NCBI RefSeq assembly: GCF_000377565.1
Contig: NZ_KB898355.1
Location: 533,918-597,917 of the forward strand
DNA: 64,000 bases
Direction: 5' to 3'
From: Rhizobium sp. 2MFCol3.1
Lineage (GTDB): Bacteria; Pseudomonadota; Alphaproteobacteria; Rhizobiales; Rhizobiaceae
The position numbers were made by a program, and so were the translations under genes. The notes under the pieces were generated by a model that was not told the DNA's origin, searched no databases, and saw nothing but the letters and a program-made list of their open reading frames with translations. Positions 16,012 through 25,435 of the stretch are shown one piece after another; the first letter of the stretch is position 1, and each line of letters starts with the position of its first letter.

Positions 16012-17508
16012 ATGAACTTCGACTGGAATTACCTCTTCAGCCTCGTGCTCTACCCGGACTTTTGGCGCGCGACGGCGCTCGTCGCCTGGCTCGGCGTGCT
16101 GACCTGGGTCATCGGGACCGTGCTCGGCTTCCTGCTCGCACTCGCCCGGCAATCCAGCCTGCGCGCGGTGCGCTGGTTCGCGAAGACCTATATCTGGCTG
16201 TTCCGCAGCCTGCCGCTGCTGGTGCTGCTGATCTTCGTCTACAATATGCCGCAGTTCATGCCGGCGCTCGGGCCGGTGCTGTCGGTACCCTTTTGGGCCG
16301 GGCTGATCGCGCTCGTGATATCCGAAACCGCCTATCTCGCGGAAATCCATCGTGCCGGCCTCATCGCCGTCGATCCGGGGCAGCATGAAGCGGCCCACGC
16401 GCTCGGCGTCCGCCCTGTCGGCAAGTACAGGCATATCATTCTGCCGCAGGCGATCCGCGTGGCGTTGCCTTCGCTCGGCAACGAGTTCATTACCATTGTA
16501 AAGCTGACCTCGCTCGTCTCGGTCATCTCGCTCGCGGAAATCCTGCTCGTCGGCCAGCGGCTCTATACCCGCAACTTCATGGTCATCGAAACGCTGGTCG
16601 CGGTTTCGTTCTATTACGTGCTCGTCGTCTCGATCTTCAGCTTCTTCCTGGCGCGCCTCGAGGGCCGTCTCGACATCTCCAGGATGACCGGCGCCGAGAT
16701 CGCGGTGCCGGCAGCTGTCGCGCAGGCAAGCGTAGCGGGCAGCGAACGCCGCGTCGGCGAGGAGGTCGTGGTCGGCATCGATGGCATCAGCAAGAGCTTC
16801 GGCGACAAGCGGGCGCTGTCTGACGTGTCGCTTCAGGTGCGCAAGGGCGAGGTGCTCAGCATCATCGGTCCCTCTGGCTCGGGCAAGACGACGCTCATCC
16901 GCACGATCAATGCGCTGCAGGATATCGACAACGGCCGTATCATGCTCGACGGAAACGAGTGGATCACGGCCGACGCCAAGGGGTACCGCATGGTTCCCGA
17001 CTTCCATCACCGGGTCACCTGTCTCGGCATGGTGTTCCAATCGTTCAACCTCTTCCCGCACATGACGGCGCTGGAGAACGTGACGTTTGGTCCGCGCTAC
17101 CACGGCAATCGCGACAAGCAGGCGGTGCGCGCAGCGGCGATGAACCACCTGGCCCGCGTCGGCCTGGCGGCGCATGCCAACAAGTATCCGCACCAGCTCT
17201 CGGGCGGCCAGAAGCAGCGTGTGGCGATTGCCCGCGCGCTTGCCATGGACCCCGAGATCATGCTGTTCGATGAGCCGACCTCGGCGCTCGATCCGGAGTT
17301 GGTCGGCGAAGTGCTGCAGGTCATCGAGGGCCTTGCCCGCGAAGGCATGACCATGGTCATCGTCACCCACGAAATGCGCTTCGTCAGCCGCGTCAGCGAC
17401 CGCGTCGTGATGATGGAAAACGGCCACGTCGTCGTCAACATGACCGCTGACGAGCTGGAGAGTTCCCCGGCCGACAGCCGCATACAGCAGTTCATGCGGC
17501 AGAGCTGA
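16012..17508 (+). CDS. Amino acid ABC transporter permease fused to its ATP-binding protein
   Basis: A single 498-residue chain containing a HisM/GlnP-type permease (residues about 1-220, with the EAA loop EAAHALGVRPVGKYRHIILP near 125-145), a linker of some 30 residues, and a complete ATPase (about 255-498). ATPase motifs are Walker A PSGSGKTT, signature LSGGQKQR, Walker B IMLFDEPTSALD and switch VTHEM. Usually these are separate genes; the fusion gives a fixed 1:1 ratio and would work as a homodimer. I chose ATG 16012 since residues before it (from 15967) are not membrane-like. It pairs with the binding protein at 15130 and is followed by a strong two-way terminator. Confidence 0.92.
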   Translation: MNFDWNYLFSLVLYPDFWRATALVAWLGVLTWVIGTVLGFLLALARQSSLRAVRWFAKTYIWLFRSLPLLVLLIFVYNMPQFMPALGPVLSVPFWAGLIALVISETAYLAEIHRAGLIAVDPGQHEAAHALGVRPVGKYRHIILPQAIRVALPSLGNEFITIVKLTSLVSVISLAEILLVGQRLYTRNFMVIETLVAVSFYYVLVVSIFSFFLARLEGRLDISRMTGAEIAVPAAVAQASVAGSERRVGEEVVVGIDGISKSFGDKRALSDVSLQVRKGEVLSIIGPSGSGKTTLIRTINALQDIDNGRIMLDGNEWITADAKGYRMVPDFHHRVTCLGMVFQSFNLFPHMTALENVTFGPRYHGNRDKQAVRAAAMNHLARVGLAAHANKYPHQLSGGQKQRVAIARALAMDPEIMLFDEPTSALDPELVGEVLQVIEGLAREGMTMVIVTHEMRFVSRVSDRVVMMENGHVVVNMTADELESSPADSRIQQFMRQS

Positions 17509-17533
17509 CCGCTCTTTTATGATCTGAGCAAAA

Positions 17534-17567
17534 GAAAGCCGGCGGATAGCAAGACCCGCCGGCTTTC
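17534..17567. terminator. Bidirectional terminator between convergent operons
   Basis: A 12-base perfect stem (GAAAGCCGGCGG at 17534-17545 and its complement at 17556-17567) with a ten-base loop. It is flanked by A-rich sequence on one side and TTTC on the other, so it can end transcripts from both the ABC transporter gene and the biotin carboxylase operon. Confidence 0.85.
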
Positions 17568-17591
17568 CTGTTCTGAGCTCTACTCTTCCTC

Positions 17592-19304
17592 TTAAGCGAT
17601 GATCGCCAGCTCCGCGCCGAGAGCGACGCTGTCGCCCACCTTGGCACTGAACTTGATCGTGCCGGCCTTCGGCGCGGCAACGCGTGTCTCCATCTTCATG
17701 GCCTCGATCACGGCAACGATCTCGCCCTCGGCAACCGTCGCATTGTCCTCGACCAGCCACTGCCGGAACGTGCCCGGAATGGGAGCGGTAACGGCGCCCT
17801 CGCGCTGTTGGGATGCTTGTGGAGCGGAAGTCTGCGGGGCGACCGCGAGGCCGGAAAACAGCGCCGCCGGCAAGCCGATCTCGTGGCGCTTGCCATCGAT
17901 CTCGATGAAGCTGCGGATGAGGTTGCCGTCGGCGGGCTCGATCCTCGGCGAGGAGGCGACGCCACGGAATTCTGTCTCGATCCAGTTGGTGAAGACCTTG
18001 AAGCCGTCCTCGCCGGTAAAGTCCTTCTCCTCGAGAACGGCGCGGTGGAAGGGCAGCACGGATGCCACGCCTTCAATCCGGAATTCGGCCAGCGCGCGGC
18101 GCGCGCGGACCAGCGCTTCCTCGCGGGTTGCGCCTGTCACGATCAGCTTCGCCATCATGGAATCATAGAGGCCGGGGATTTCCGAGCCGCTTTCAACGCC
18201 GGTGTCGAGGCGAATCCCGGGACCGGACGGCGCGCGGAAGCGGGTGATGAGGCCCGGCGTCGGCAGGAAGCCGCGGCCCGGATCTTCGGCGTTGATGCGG
18301 AACTCGAAGGCGTGGCCCCGCGGCTTGGGTGTCTCCGTCACCGAGAGCGGCTCGCCATCGGCAATCCGCAGCTGCTCGATGACGATATCGATGCCGGTGG
18401 TCTCCTCGGTCACGGGATGCTCGACCTGCAGGCGCGTGTTGACCTCGAGGAAGGAGATTGTGCCGTTCTGCGAAAGCAGGAACTCGACCGTGCCGGCGCC
18501 GGTATAGCCGGCCTTGGCGCAGATCGCGCGGGCGGCGTCATGAATGCGCTGGCGCTGCTCCTCGGTGATGAAGGGAGCCGGCGCCTCTTCGACGAGTTTC
18601 TGGTTGCGGCGCTGCAGCGAGCAGTCGCGGGTGCCAAGAACGACGGTGTTGCCATGGCTGTCGGCGATCACCTGCGCCTCGATGTGGCGCGGTTTTTCGA
18701 GAAATTGCTCGGCGTAGCACTCGCCGCGGCCGAAGGCTTCCACGGCTTCGCGAACAGCGGAATCGAAGAGCTCACCGACTTCGTCGATATGGTGCGCCAC
18801 TTTCATGCCGCGCCCGCCGCCGCCGAATGCGGCCTTGATCGCCAGAGGCAATCCGGCTTCGCGGGCGAAGGCGACTGCCTCGGCGGCAGAGGCCAGCGGT
18901 CCGGCGGAGCCCTTCACCAGCGGCGCGCCGACGCTTTCGGCAATCCGCCGCGCTTCGACCTTGTCGCCAAGCGCTGTGATGACATCAGGCGCCGGACCGA
19001 CCCAGATCAGGCCGGCATCGATGACGGCTTGGGCGAACTCCGCGCGTTCCGAAAGGAAGCCATAGCCGGGGTGTACGGCGTCGGCGCCGGCGCGCTTGGC
19101 GATTTCGAGGATTTTCTCGATGTTCAGATAGGTGTCGACAGGGCGACCGGCGCCGAGGCCATAGGCTTCGTCTGCAAGTTCGGCATGCAGCGAACTGGCG
19201 TCGGCATCCGAATAGATCGCGATCGAGGCGACGCCATAGTCGCGGGCGGCGCGGATGATGCGGATGGCGATTTCGCCGCGATTGGCAATAAGCAGCTTTT
19301 TCAT
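17592..19304 (-). CDS. Biotin carboxylase fused to biotin carrier domain (urea-carboxylase-like / 5-oxoprolinase-associated)
   Basis: A 570-residue AccC-like protein: biotin carboxylase N-domain, ATP-grasp ([13 protein letters not shown] near residue 160) and the conserved [16 protein letters not shown] and [14 protein letters not shown] stretches, followed by a carrier domain with the biotinyl site EAMKMETR (Lys537). It would carboxylate biotin with ATP and bicarbonate and swing it to a partner carboxyltransferase. That partner is most likely the KipI-KipA fusion encoded just upstream, whose stop overlaps this start by four bases. Together these match the domain set of urea carboxylase. Alternatives are acetyl- or acyl-CoA carboxylase, but no CoA carboxyltransferase gene is nearby. 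It is the last gene of the operon. Confidence 0.88.
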   Translation of the reverse strand: MKKLLIANRGEIAIRIIRAARDYGVASIAIYSDADASSLHAELADEAYGLGAGRPVDTYLNIEKILEIAKRAGADAVHPGYGFLSERAEFAQAVIDAGLIWVGPAPDVITALGDKVEARRIAESVGAPLVKGSAGPLASAAEAVAFAREAGLPLAIKAAFGGGGRGMKVAHHIDEVGELFDSAVREAVEAFGRGECYAEQFLEKPRHIEAQVIADSHGNTVVLGTRDCSLQRRNQKLVEEAPAPFITEEQRQRIHDAARAICAKAGYTGAGTVEFLLSQNGTISFLEVNTRLQVEHPVTEETTGIDIVIEQLRIADGEPLSVTETPKPRGHAFEFRINAEDPGRGFLPTPGLITRFRAPSGPGIRLDTGVESGSEIPGLYDSMMAKLIVTGATREEALVRARRALAEFRIEGVASVLPFHRAVLEEKDFTGEDGFKVFTNWIETEFRGVASSPRIEPADGNLIRSFIEIDGKRHEIGLPAALFSGLAVAPQTSAPQASQQREGAVTAPIPGTFRQWLVEDNATVAEGEIVAVIEAMKMETRVAAPKAGTIKFSAKVGDSVALGAELAIIA

Positions 19305-20923
19305 GAAATCAGTGTCCTGTTCGGCTCGGTGCCGGCGATGATCTCGCGCGGCTCGAAGACGGAGATCGGATTGAAACGGATACAGGCGCCGATCGGGATC
19401 TGGCCGGCGAGGTCAAGATGGTGGCTGGCGACGACGCCGATGACCGGATAGCCGCCTGTCAGCGGATGATCGGCAAGGAAGAGCACGGGCTGGCCGCTAT
19501 GCGGCACCTGGATCGCGCCGAGTGCGGTGCCTTCCGAGGGCAGTTCCGCATTGTCGGAACGCTCGATCGCCACCTTGCCGTCAAGGCGCATGCCGACGCG
19601 GCTGGATTGAGGCGTCACGTCCCATTCCTGCGATGTCAGCGTCGCGACGCCCTGCTCGGTGAACCAGTCAGTACGCGGGCCGAGCACAATGTCGAGCGTC
19701 ACGACTTCGCCGGCGCGCGGCAGGCGCCGCTGCGCGGCGTGGGTCTGCAAAACAGCAAGTGATCGACGCTCGGCCGCAACCAGAATGTCGCCGGACGCGA
19801 TCGGCGCCGGGCCGACTTTGGCCAGCGTATCGGTCGCCGCCGAGCCGAGCACCGGCTGAACCTCGAACCCGCCGCGCAGGGCGAGGTAGCTCATCATGCC
19901 CTCGGGCGGAATGCCCAGCACCAGCTCGTCGCCGGCATCAAGGGCGATCGGGCTTGCGAAATTGGCGGTGCTCTCGCCACCAGCCGCCGCGCGGATCGTC
20001 AGCGGGCAGGGGGCGCCGGTTACCGCGACGGTGACCGGCCGATCGGCCGTGAACGCGAAGCCGCCGAAGAGCACTTCGATCACGGCGGCATCGCGCGGGT
20101 TTCCGAGGCAGCGATTGGCCTCGATCATCGCCATGCGGTCGAGCGCGCCGGATTCCGAGACGCCCTGGCTGGCAAGGCCCGGTCGGCCGAGATCCTGGAA
20201 CAGCGCGGGACGGTCCGCGCGGGTGACCAGCAATCCGGCTTGCTGTTCTGGAGCCTCATTGGCTGACGGCTTGGGTGAGGAGACCGGGACGACAGCGCCC
20301 TTGGCGATGTCGCGAAAGCGGACGCGGTCGCCGGGGGCCAGCAGCGCCGCCCGTTCCCGTGTCGTATCCCACATCGCGAGCGGCGTCTTGCCAAGCAGCT
20401 GCCAGCCGCCGGGGCTGTCTGATGGGTAGATACCGCCGAACTTGCCGGCGATGGCGACCGAGCCGGCGGGGATTTTTACTCGGGGGCTCTTGCGGCGAGG
20501 CACGTCGAAACGTGGATCGTCGCAGGTCATATAAGCGAAGCCAGGGGCAAAACCGGTGAAGGCGACGGTGTATGTCGCCTCGGTGTGGCGCTGGATGACC
20601 TCTTCGATCGTACAGCCGAGCATCTCGGCGACATCGCCAAGGTCTTCGCCATCGTAGGAGACCGGGATCTCGAAGAGTTCTCCGCCACGAGAGGAGCGTG
20701 TGGAAAGGTCGAGCGCGGCGATCTTGTCGTAAAGCCCCGCGGCGTTCGTCAGCCACGGATCGAAGCGCACCATGACGGTGCGCGCGCCTGGGATCACTTC
20801 GCGCACGCCTTCGAGCCCCGCCGCCAGGAGGGCGTCGAGCAGGGTCAGGGTGGCGGCGAGATCGTCGAGCTCGACGAGGAAACTGTCGCTGCCGGATGGC
20901 AGGAAACGCAGGCGCTCGCTCAT
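19301..20923 (-). CDS. pxpBC: KipI-KipA fusion: 5-oxoprolinase subunits B and C / biotin-dependent carboxyltransferase-like
   Basis: A 540-residue fusion. Residues about 1-205 are the KipI/PxpB domain ([11 protein letters not shown], then [19 protein letters not shown] and the [10 protein letters not shown] motif). Residues about 230-535 are the KipA/PxpC domain ([21 protein letters not shown], then the GGxxGFR-type end replaced by diverged sequence). In Bacillus and E. coli PxpB and PxpC work with PxpA to open 5-oxoproline with ATP; in urea carboxylase the same two domains form the carboxyltransferase. Here they overlap a biotin carboxylase gene by four bases on one side and ycsF by four on the other, so both roles are open. 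Translation is probably coupled (ATGA overlaps). Confidence 0.88.
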   Translation of the reverse strand: MSERLRFLPSGSDSFLVELDDLAATLTLLDALLAAGLEGVREVIPGARTVMVRFDPWLTNAAGLYDKIAALDLSTRSSRGGELFEIPVSYDGEDLGDVAEMLGCTIEEVIQRHTEATYTVAFTGFAPGFAYMTCDDPRFDVPRRKSPRVKIPAGSVAIAGKFGGIYPSDSPGGWQLLGKTPLAMWDTTRERAALLAPGDRVRFRDIAKGAVVPVSSPKPSANEAPEQQAGLLVTRADRPALFQDLGRPGLASQGVSESGALDRMAMIEANRCLGNPRDAAVIEVLFGGFAFTADRPVTVAVTGAPCPLTIRAAAGGESTANFASPIALDAGDELVLGIPPEGMMSYLALRGGFEVQPVLGSAATDTLAKVGPAPIASGDILVAAERRSLAVLQTHAAQRRLPRAGEVVTLDIVLGPRTDWFTEQGVATLTSQEWDVTPQSSRVGMRLDGKVAIERSDNAELPSEGTALGAIQVPHSGQPVLFLADHPLTGGYPVIGVVASHHLDLAGQIPIGACIRFNPISVFEPREIIAGTEPNRTLIS

Positions 20924-21690
20924 GACGACATATCGACGAAGGATTTGAGGTCTACGCCGCGTGCTTCCAGCGTCTGCCGCAGCGTGCGGGCGATCGCGAC
21001 GGCAGCCGGCGTGTCGCCGTGAATGCAGATCGACTGCGCGTCGAGCGCGATTTCGGTTCCGTCGATCGCCACAACGCGGCTTTCCGTGACCATGCGCAAC
21101 ATGCGCTCGGCGACGGCTTGCGGATCATGGATCACGGAACCGGCTAGGCGGCGGCTGACGAGGCTGCCGTCGACGTTATAGGCGCGGTCGGCGAAGGCTT
21201 CGCAGACGACGGTCAGCCCGGCCTCACGGGCTTGCTCTACGATCGGCGCGCCGGCCAGCGCCATCAGCACGAGGCTTGGATCGACGGCTTTGATACCTTC
21301 GATGACATCGGCGGCCTGGCGCGCGTCTTGGGCGATGGTGTTGTAGAGCGCGCCGTGCGGCTTCACGTAGCGCACCCTAGTTCCGGCCGCCTGCGCCAGA
21401 CCCTGCAAGGCGCCAATCTGGTAGATCGTGTCGCCGACCAGCTCAGCGCTCGACGGATCCATGTTGCGCCGACCAAAGCCGACCAGATCGCGGTAGCCGA
21501 TATGGGCGCCAACGGCGACACCGCGCCGCGTCGCTTCCTTGAGAACCGTCAAGATGCCGGCCGGGTCGCCGGCGTGAAAGCCGCAGGCGATATTGGCGCT
21601 GGTCACCGTCGCCAGCATGGCGGCGTCGTCGCCCATCGGCCATGGGCCGAAACCTTCGCCGAGATCGCTGTTCAGATCGACTGCTGCCAT
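20920..21690 (-). CDS. pxpA: LamB/YcsF family 5-oxoprolinase subunit A
   Basis: A 256-residue YcsF/PxpA protein, a TIM-barrel-like hydrolase subunit. The N-terminal pattern [13 protein letters not shown] and [11 protein letters not shown] near residue 35, with [15 protein letters not shown] near 75-90, are diagnostic. It is the first gene of a three-gene operon with pxpBC and the biotin carboxylase. GGAGATGGAAC precedes the ATG. Two operator-like palindromes lie 38-70 bases upstream. Known members act on 5-oxoproline; the extra biotin carboxylase makes a related lactam or carboxylated intermediate possible. Confidence 0.92.
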   Translation of the reverse strand: MAAVDLNSDLGEGFGPWPMGDDAAMLATVTSANIACGFHAGDPAGILTVLKEATRRGVAVGAHIGYRDLVGFGRRNMDPSSAELVGDTIYQIGALQGLAQAAGTRVRYVKPHGALYNTIAQDARQAADVIEGIKAVDPSLVLMALAGAPIVEQAREAGLTVVCEAFADRAYNVDGSLVSRRLAGSVIHDPQAVAERMLRMVTESRVVAIDGTEIALDAQSICIHGDTPAAVAIARTLRQTLEARGVDLKSFVDMSS

Positions 21691-21727
21691 GTTCCATCTC
21701 CATTGAACGTACTGGTGTCACGGGTTA

Positions 21728-21760
21728 TTGTTCAATAACGCAATATAAATTGTTCAACAA
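21728..21760. promoter_or_regulatory. Two tandem operator-like palindromes between pxpA and the second GntR gene
   Basis: TTGTTCAATAA (21728-21738, one change from consensus) and TTGTTCAACAA (21750-21760) have centres 22 bases apart, two helical turns, which would suit co-operative binding. They lie in the divergent promoter of pxpA (minus) and the GntR gene at 21878 (plus). Confidence 0.7.
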
Positions 21761-21877
21761 TATAGATTCGTGCAAATTGGTTCGAGAATGTGATGCGCCG
21801 CTGTGACGGACGTCCGGTCGTGGTCGTGACACACACTGCTCCCGCCAACCTGATGCATGAGAGGATAAGGGTTCTTC

Positions 21878-22546
21878 ATGATTGACGCGTCGCATGTCCC
21901 GGCCGAGGACCAGCCGCTGACCGCCCATGTCGCAGGCCGCATCCGAGACATGCTGATCTCGGGCGAACTGTCGCCGGGCGCGAAGCTCTCGGAGCAGCAT
22001 ATGGCAGCGCATTTTAGCATATCGCGCAACACACTGCGCGAGGTGTTTCGACTGCTGACAAGCCAGAACCTGCTGACCTATATCCCCAACAGGGGGGTGT
22101 TCGTCGCAACGCCGGGCGAGGCCAGCGTCGTGGATATCTACCGCGTCCGGCGCGTCATTCAAAAAGGCGCCGTGCAGGCTGCGAGCCCCACGCATCCGGC
22201 CCTCAGCCGTATGAAAGACCAGCTGGCGCGAACGGGCGCGGCGCAGGCGAATGGGGACTGGCTAAAGGTCGGGACCATCAACATGGAGTTTCACCGCTCG
22301 ATGGTGGACCTCTGCGACAGTCCCCGATTGAACGCCGGTTTCGAACTCGTCCTGGCGGAATTGCGGCTGGTCTTCGCGCAGTTCGACGATACGGCTCACC
22401 TTCATGAACCCTATATCGCGCTGAACAAAGCCCTGCTTGCGTCCCTTGAGCGCGGCGACACAGACACTGCCACGAAGCAGCTCGACGACTATCTCCTGCG
22501 CTCCGAACGCTCTGTCCTCGCCGCCCTGCAGCGCGCCAGATCCTAA
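21878..22546 (+). CDS. GntR-family regulator with FCD domain (second copy)
   Basis: A 222-residue FadR-type regulator: winged helix at about residues 8-75 with recognition helix ISRNTLREVF and an FCD ligand domain at about 85-215. Its recognition core SRNTLRE is identical to that of the regulator at 14026, although the rest of the two proteins is clearly diverged. GAGAGGATAAGGG stands before the ATG. It is divergent from the pxpA operon with two palindromes between, and 104 bases upstream of the leucine-degradation operon, so it could control either. The palindromes favour the pxpA side. Confidence 0.9.
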   Translation: MIDASHVPAEDQPLTAHVAGRIRDMLISGELSPGAKLSEQHMAAHFSISRNTLREVFRLLTSQNLLTYIPNRGVFVATPGEASVVDIYRVRRVIQKGAVQAASPTHPALSRMKDQLARTGAAQANGDWLKVGTINMEFHRSMVDLCDSPRLNAGFELVLAELRLVFAQFDDTAHLHEPYIALNKALLASLERGDTDTATKQLDDYLLRSERSVLAALQRARS

Positions 22547-22650
22547 CGCGGGCATACCGATGCGCCGATCTCTGGGCGGCACGCCAAACATCGATTTTAC
22601 TAATAGGATCAAGCGCGCTAGCATGATCGCAGTCTGGGAGGACTGGCGAC

Positions 22651-23814
22651 ATGCTGGAGTTGGATTTCGGGTTATCCGAAATGGCGGAGGCAATCCGTGA
22701 GACGACGCATCGGTTTGCGACCAATCGTATTGCCCCGCTTGCCGCGAGGATAGACGAGGAAGACTGGTTCCCGGTCGAGATCTGGCCCGAGATGGGCGCA
22801 CTTGGCCTTCACGGCATTACAGTGCCCGAAGAGCATGGCGGCCTTGGGCTCGGCTATCTCGAACACGTTATTGCCTGCGAGGAGATCAGCCGCGCCTCGG
22901 CATCGGTCGGCCTGTCCTACGGCGCGCACTCCAATCTCTGCATCAACCAGATTTCGCGCTGGGGATCGGACGAACAGAAACAGCGATATCTCCCATCTCT
23001 GATATCCGGCGCGCATGTCGGCAGCCTTGCCATGTCGGAAGCAGGCGCCGGCTCGGACGTCGTCTCGATGCGGCTGCGCGCCGATAGGGTTGACGGCGGT
23101 TACCGCCTCAACGGCACCAAATTCTGGATCACCAACGCGCCCTATGCAGACACGCTGGTCGTCTATGCCAAGACCGTTCCCGATGGTGGCTCCAAAGGCA
23201 TTACCGCCTTTCTGGTTGAGAAGGGTTTTGAGGGTTTTTTGATCGGCCAGAAGATCAACAAGGTCGGCATGAGGGGCTCGCCGACGGCGGAACTGGTCTT
23301 CAACGACTGCTTCGTTCCGGAAGAGAACATCATGGGCCCGCTGAATGGCGGCGTTAAAGTGCTGATGTCCGGGCTCGACTATGAGCGCGTGGTGCTTTCC
23401 GGCATCCAGCTCGGTATCATGCAGGCCTGCCTGGATGTGGTGCTTCCCTATATCAGGGAGCGCAAGCAGTTCGGAACGCCCATCGGCAGTTTCCAGCTGA
23501 TCCAGGCAAAGGTGGCGGACATGGTCGTGGCGCTGAATTCGGCTCGCGCCTACGTCTATGCGGTGGCGAGAGCCTGCGATGCCGGCAAGACGACGCGGCA
23601 TGATGCAGCCGGGGCCATTCTCTACGCGTCTGAGAGTGCGGTCAAAGTGGCCGAGCAGGCGATCCAGGCACTCGGCGGCGCCGGATATACCAAAGACTGG
23701 CCGGTGGAGCGGTACTGGCGGGATTCCAAGCTGCTCGACATCGGCGCCGGCACCAACGAAGTGCGCCGCATGCTGATCGGGCGCGAAGTCATCGGCGCTG
23801 AGGGGAGGGGCTGA
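22651..23814 (+). CDS. ivd: Isovaleryl-CoA dehydrogenase
   Basis: A 387-residue FAD-dependent acyl-CoA dehydrogenase that converts isovaleryl-CoA to 3-methylcrotonyl-CoA in leucine breakdown. The flavin contact region is visible ([14 protein letters not shown] near 127-140 and [17 protein letters not shown]). The probable catalytic base is Glu245 in [10 protein letters not shown], the position used by isovaleryl-CoA dehydrogenases rather than the C-terminal Glu of short-chain enzymes. The protein ends with the family pattern [24 protein letters not shown] precedes the ATG. It starts an operon with both methylcrotonyl-CoA carboxylase subunits, whose substrate it makes. Its stop overlaps the next start by one base. 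Confidence 0.92.
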   Translation: MLELDFGLSEMAEAIRETTHRFATNRIAPLAARIDEEDWFPVEIWPEMGALGLHGITVPEEHGGLGLGYLEHVIACEEISRASASVGLSYGAHSNLCINQISRWGSDEQKQRYLPSLISGAHVGSLAMSEAGAGSDVVSMRLRADRVDGGYRLNGTKFWITNAPYADTLVVYAKTVPDGGSKGITAFLVEKGFEGFLIGQKINKVGMRGSPTAELVFNDCFVPEENIMGPLNGGVKVLMSGLDYERVVLSGIQLGIMQACLDVVLPYIRERKQFGTPIGSFQLIQAKVADMVVALNSARAYVYAVARACDAGKTTRHDAAGAILYASESAVKVAEQAIQALGGAGYTKDWPVERYWRDSKLLDIGAGTNEVRRMLIGREVIGAEGRG

Positions 23815-25409
23815 TGCCGGAGCTGCAGACGATGCTCGATCCCAGCTCGCAAACCTTCGCCGCCAATCAAGCGCACAATCTAGCTCTCGTGGAGATGCTC
23901 CGCTCCAAGGTGGCGCAGGCAGCTTTGGGCGGTTCCGAAAAACATCGCGAGCGGCATGTCGAACGCGGCAAACTTCTCCCGCGTGACCGCGTCCAGCGCC
24001 TGCTTGATCCCGGCTCGCCGTTTCTCGAGATCGGACAGCTTGCCGCCAATGGCATGTATGATGACGAGGCGCCCGGCGCGGGCATGATTACAGGCATCGG
24101 CCGGGTCTCGGGCGTCGAATGCATGATCCTGGCGCACGACCCGACCGTGAAGGGCGGCGCCTATTTTCCGATGACGGTGAAGAAGCACCTGCGAGCGCAG
24201 GAGATCGCCTGGGAAAACCGGCTGCCCTGCATCTATCTCGTCGACTCAGGCGGCGCCAACCTGCCACATCAGGCCGAGGTCTTTCCCGATCGCGATCATT
24301 TCGGGCGCATCTTCTACAACCAGGCGCAGATGTCGGCGGCGGGCATCGCCCAGATCGCCTGCGTTATGGGCAGCTGCACCGCGGGTGGGGCTTACGTGCC
24401 CGCGATGTCTGACGAAACCGTCATCGTGCGCAATCAGGGAACGATCTTCCTCGCCGGCCCGCCGCTGGTGAAGGCGGCGACGGGCGAGATCATCTCCGCC
24501 GAAGAACTCGGCGGAGCGGAGACTCATGGCCGGAAATCCGGCGTCGTCGACCATGTCGCCGAAAACGACGAACATGCGCTGCTGATCGTCCGCGACATCG
24601 TCGCGACGCTCAATAGGCCGAAGCGGGTGGATATCGAGGTGGCTGAGGCGCAACCGCCGAAGCTCGATCCGCAGGAGCTCTACGGCATCGTTCCGCGAGA
24701 CGTCCGTACGCCTTATGACGTCCGCGAGGTTATCGCCCGTATCGTCGATGGCTCTGAACTGCAGGAGTTCAAGGCGCTCTATGGCACCACATTGGTCTGC
24801 GGCTTTGCGCGGATCTGGGGCATCCCGGTAGCTATTCTCGCCAATAATGGCGTGCTCTTCTCGGAGAGCGCGCTGAAGGGCGCTCATTTCATCGAGCTTG
24901 CCTGTCAGCGGCGCATACCGTTGCTCTTCCTGCAGAACATCTCGGGCTTCATGGTCGGCGGGAAATATGAAGCGGAGGGGATCGCCAAGAACGGCGCGAA
25001 GCTGGTGACGGCGGTGGCAACGGCATCGGTGCCGAAGATAACGGTGCTGATCGGCGGCAGCTTCGGCGCTGGCAACTACGGCATGTGCGGCCGCGCCTAC
25101 CAGCCGCGCTTTCTGTTCACATGGCCGAATGCGCGCATCTCCGTGATGGGCGGCGAGCAGGCCGCCTCCGTCCTGGCGACCGTGCATCGCGATGCCGAGA
25201 GCTGGAGCGCCGATGAGGCCGAAGCTTTCAAGGCACCGATCCGGCAGAAATACGAGGACGAGGGCAACCCCTATTATGCCACGGCGCGGCTATGGGACGA
25301 CGGCATCATCGACCCCGCTCAGACACGCGACGTGCTCGGCCTCGCCTTCGCGGCGACGCTGAATGCGTCGATACCGGAGCGCGCCCAGTTCGGGTTGTTT
25401 CGCATGTAG
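23814..25409 (+). CDS. mccB: Methylcrotonyl-CoA carboxylase, carboxyltransferase (beta) subunit
   Basis: A 531-residue carboxyltransferase moving CO2 from biotin to 3-methylcrotonyl-CoA. Family sequence includes [15 protein letters not shown] near 40, [19 protein letters not shown] near 115-135, [17 protein letters not shown], and the second half with [23 protein letters not shown] near 380-400. Length (about 535) is typical of MCC beta rather than propionyl-CoA carboxylase beta, and the neighbours agree. It lies between ivd and the biotin carboxylase subunit in a tight operon. Confidence 0.94.
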   Translation: MPELQTMLDPSSQTFAANQAHNLALVEMLRSKVAQAALGGSEKHRERHVERGKLLPRDRVQRLLDPGSPFLEIGQLAANGMYDDEAPGAGMITGIGRVSGVECMILAHDPTVKGGAYFPMTVKKHLRAQEIAWENRLPCIYLVDSGGANLPHQAEVFPDRDHFGRIFYNQAQMSAAGIAQIACVMGSCTAGGAYVPAMSDETVIVRNQGTIFLAGPPLVKAATGEIISAEELGGAETHGRKSGVVDHVAENDEHALLIVRDIVATLNRPKRVDIEVAEAQPPKLDPQELYGIVPRDVRTPYDVREVIARIVDGSELQEFKALYGTTLVCGFARIWGIPVAILANNGVLFSESALKGAHFIELACQRRIPLLFLQNISGFMVGGKYEAEGIAKNGAKLVTAVATASVPKITVLIGGSFGAGNYGMCGRAYQPRFLFTWPNARISVMGGEQAASVLATVHRDAESWSADEAEAFKAPIRQKYEDEGNPYYATARLWDDGIIDPAQTRDVLGLAFAATLNASIPERAQFGLFRM

Positions 25410-25435
25410 CCGTAAGGGCAGGGAGAGGAGAGACC

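Noticed and set aside
15058..17760. 900-codon open frame on the minus strand
   Set aside because: Antisense to two well-supported transporter genes, with repetitive Arg/Asp/His composition and no recognisable domain.
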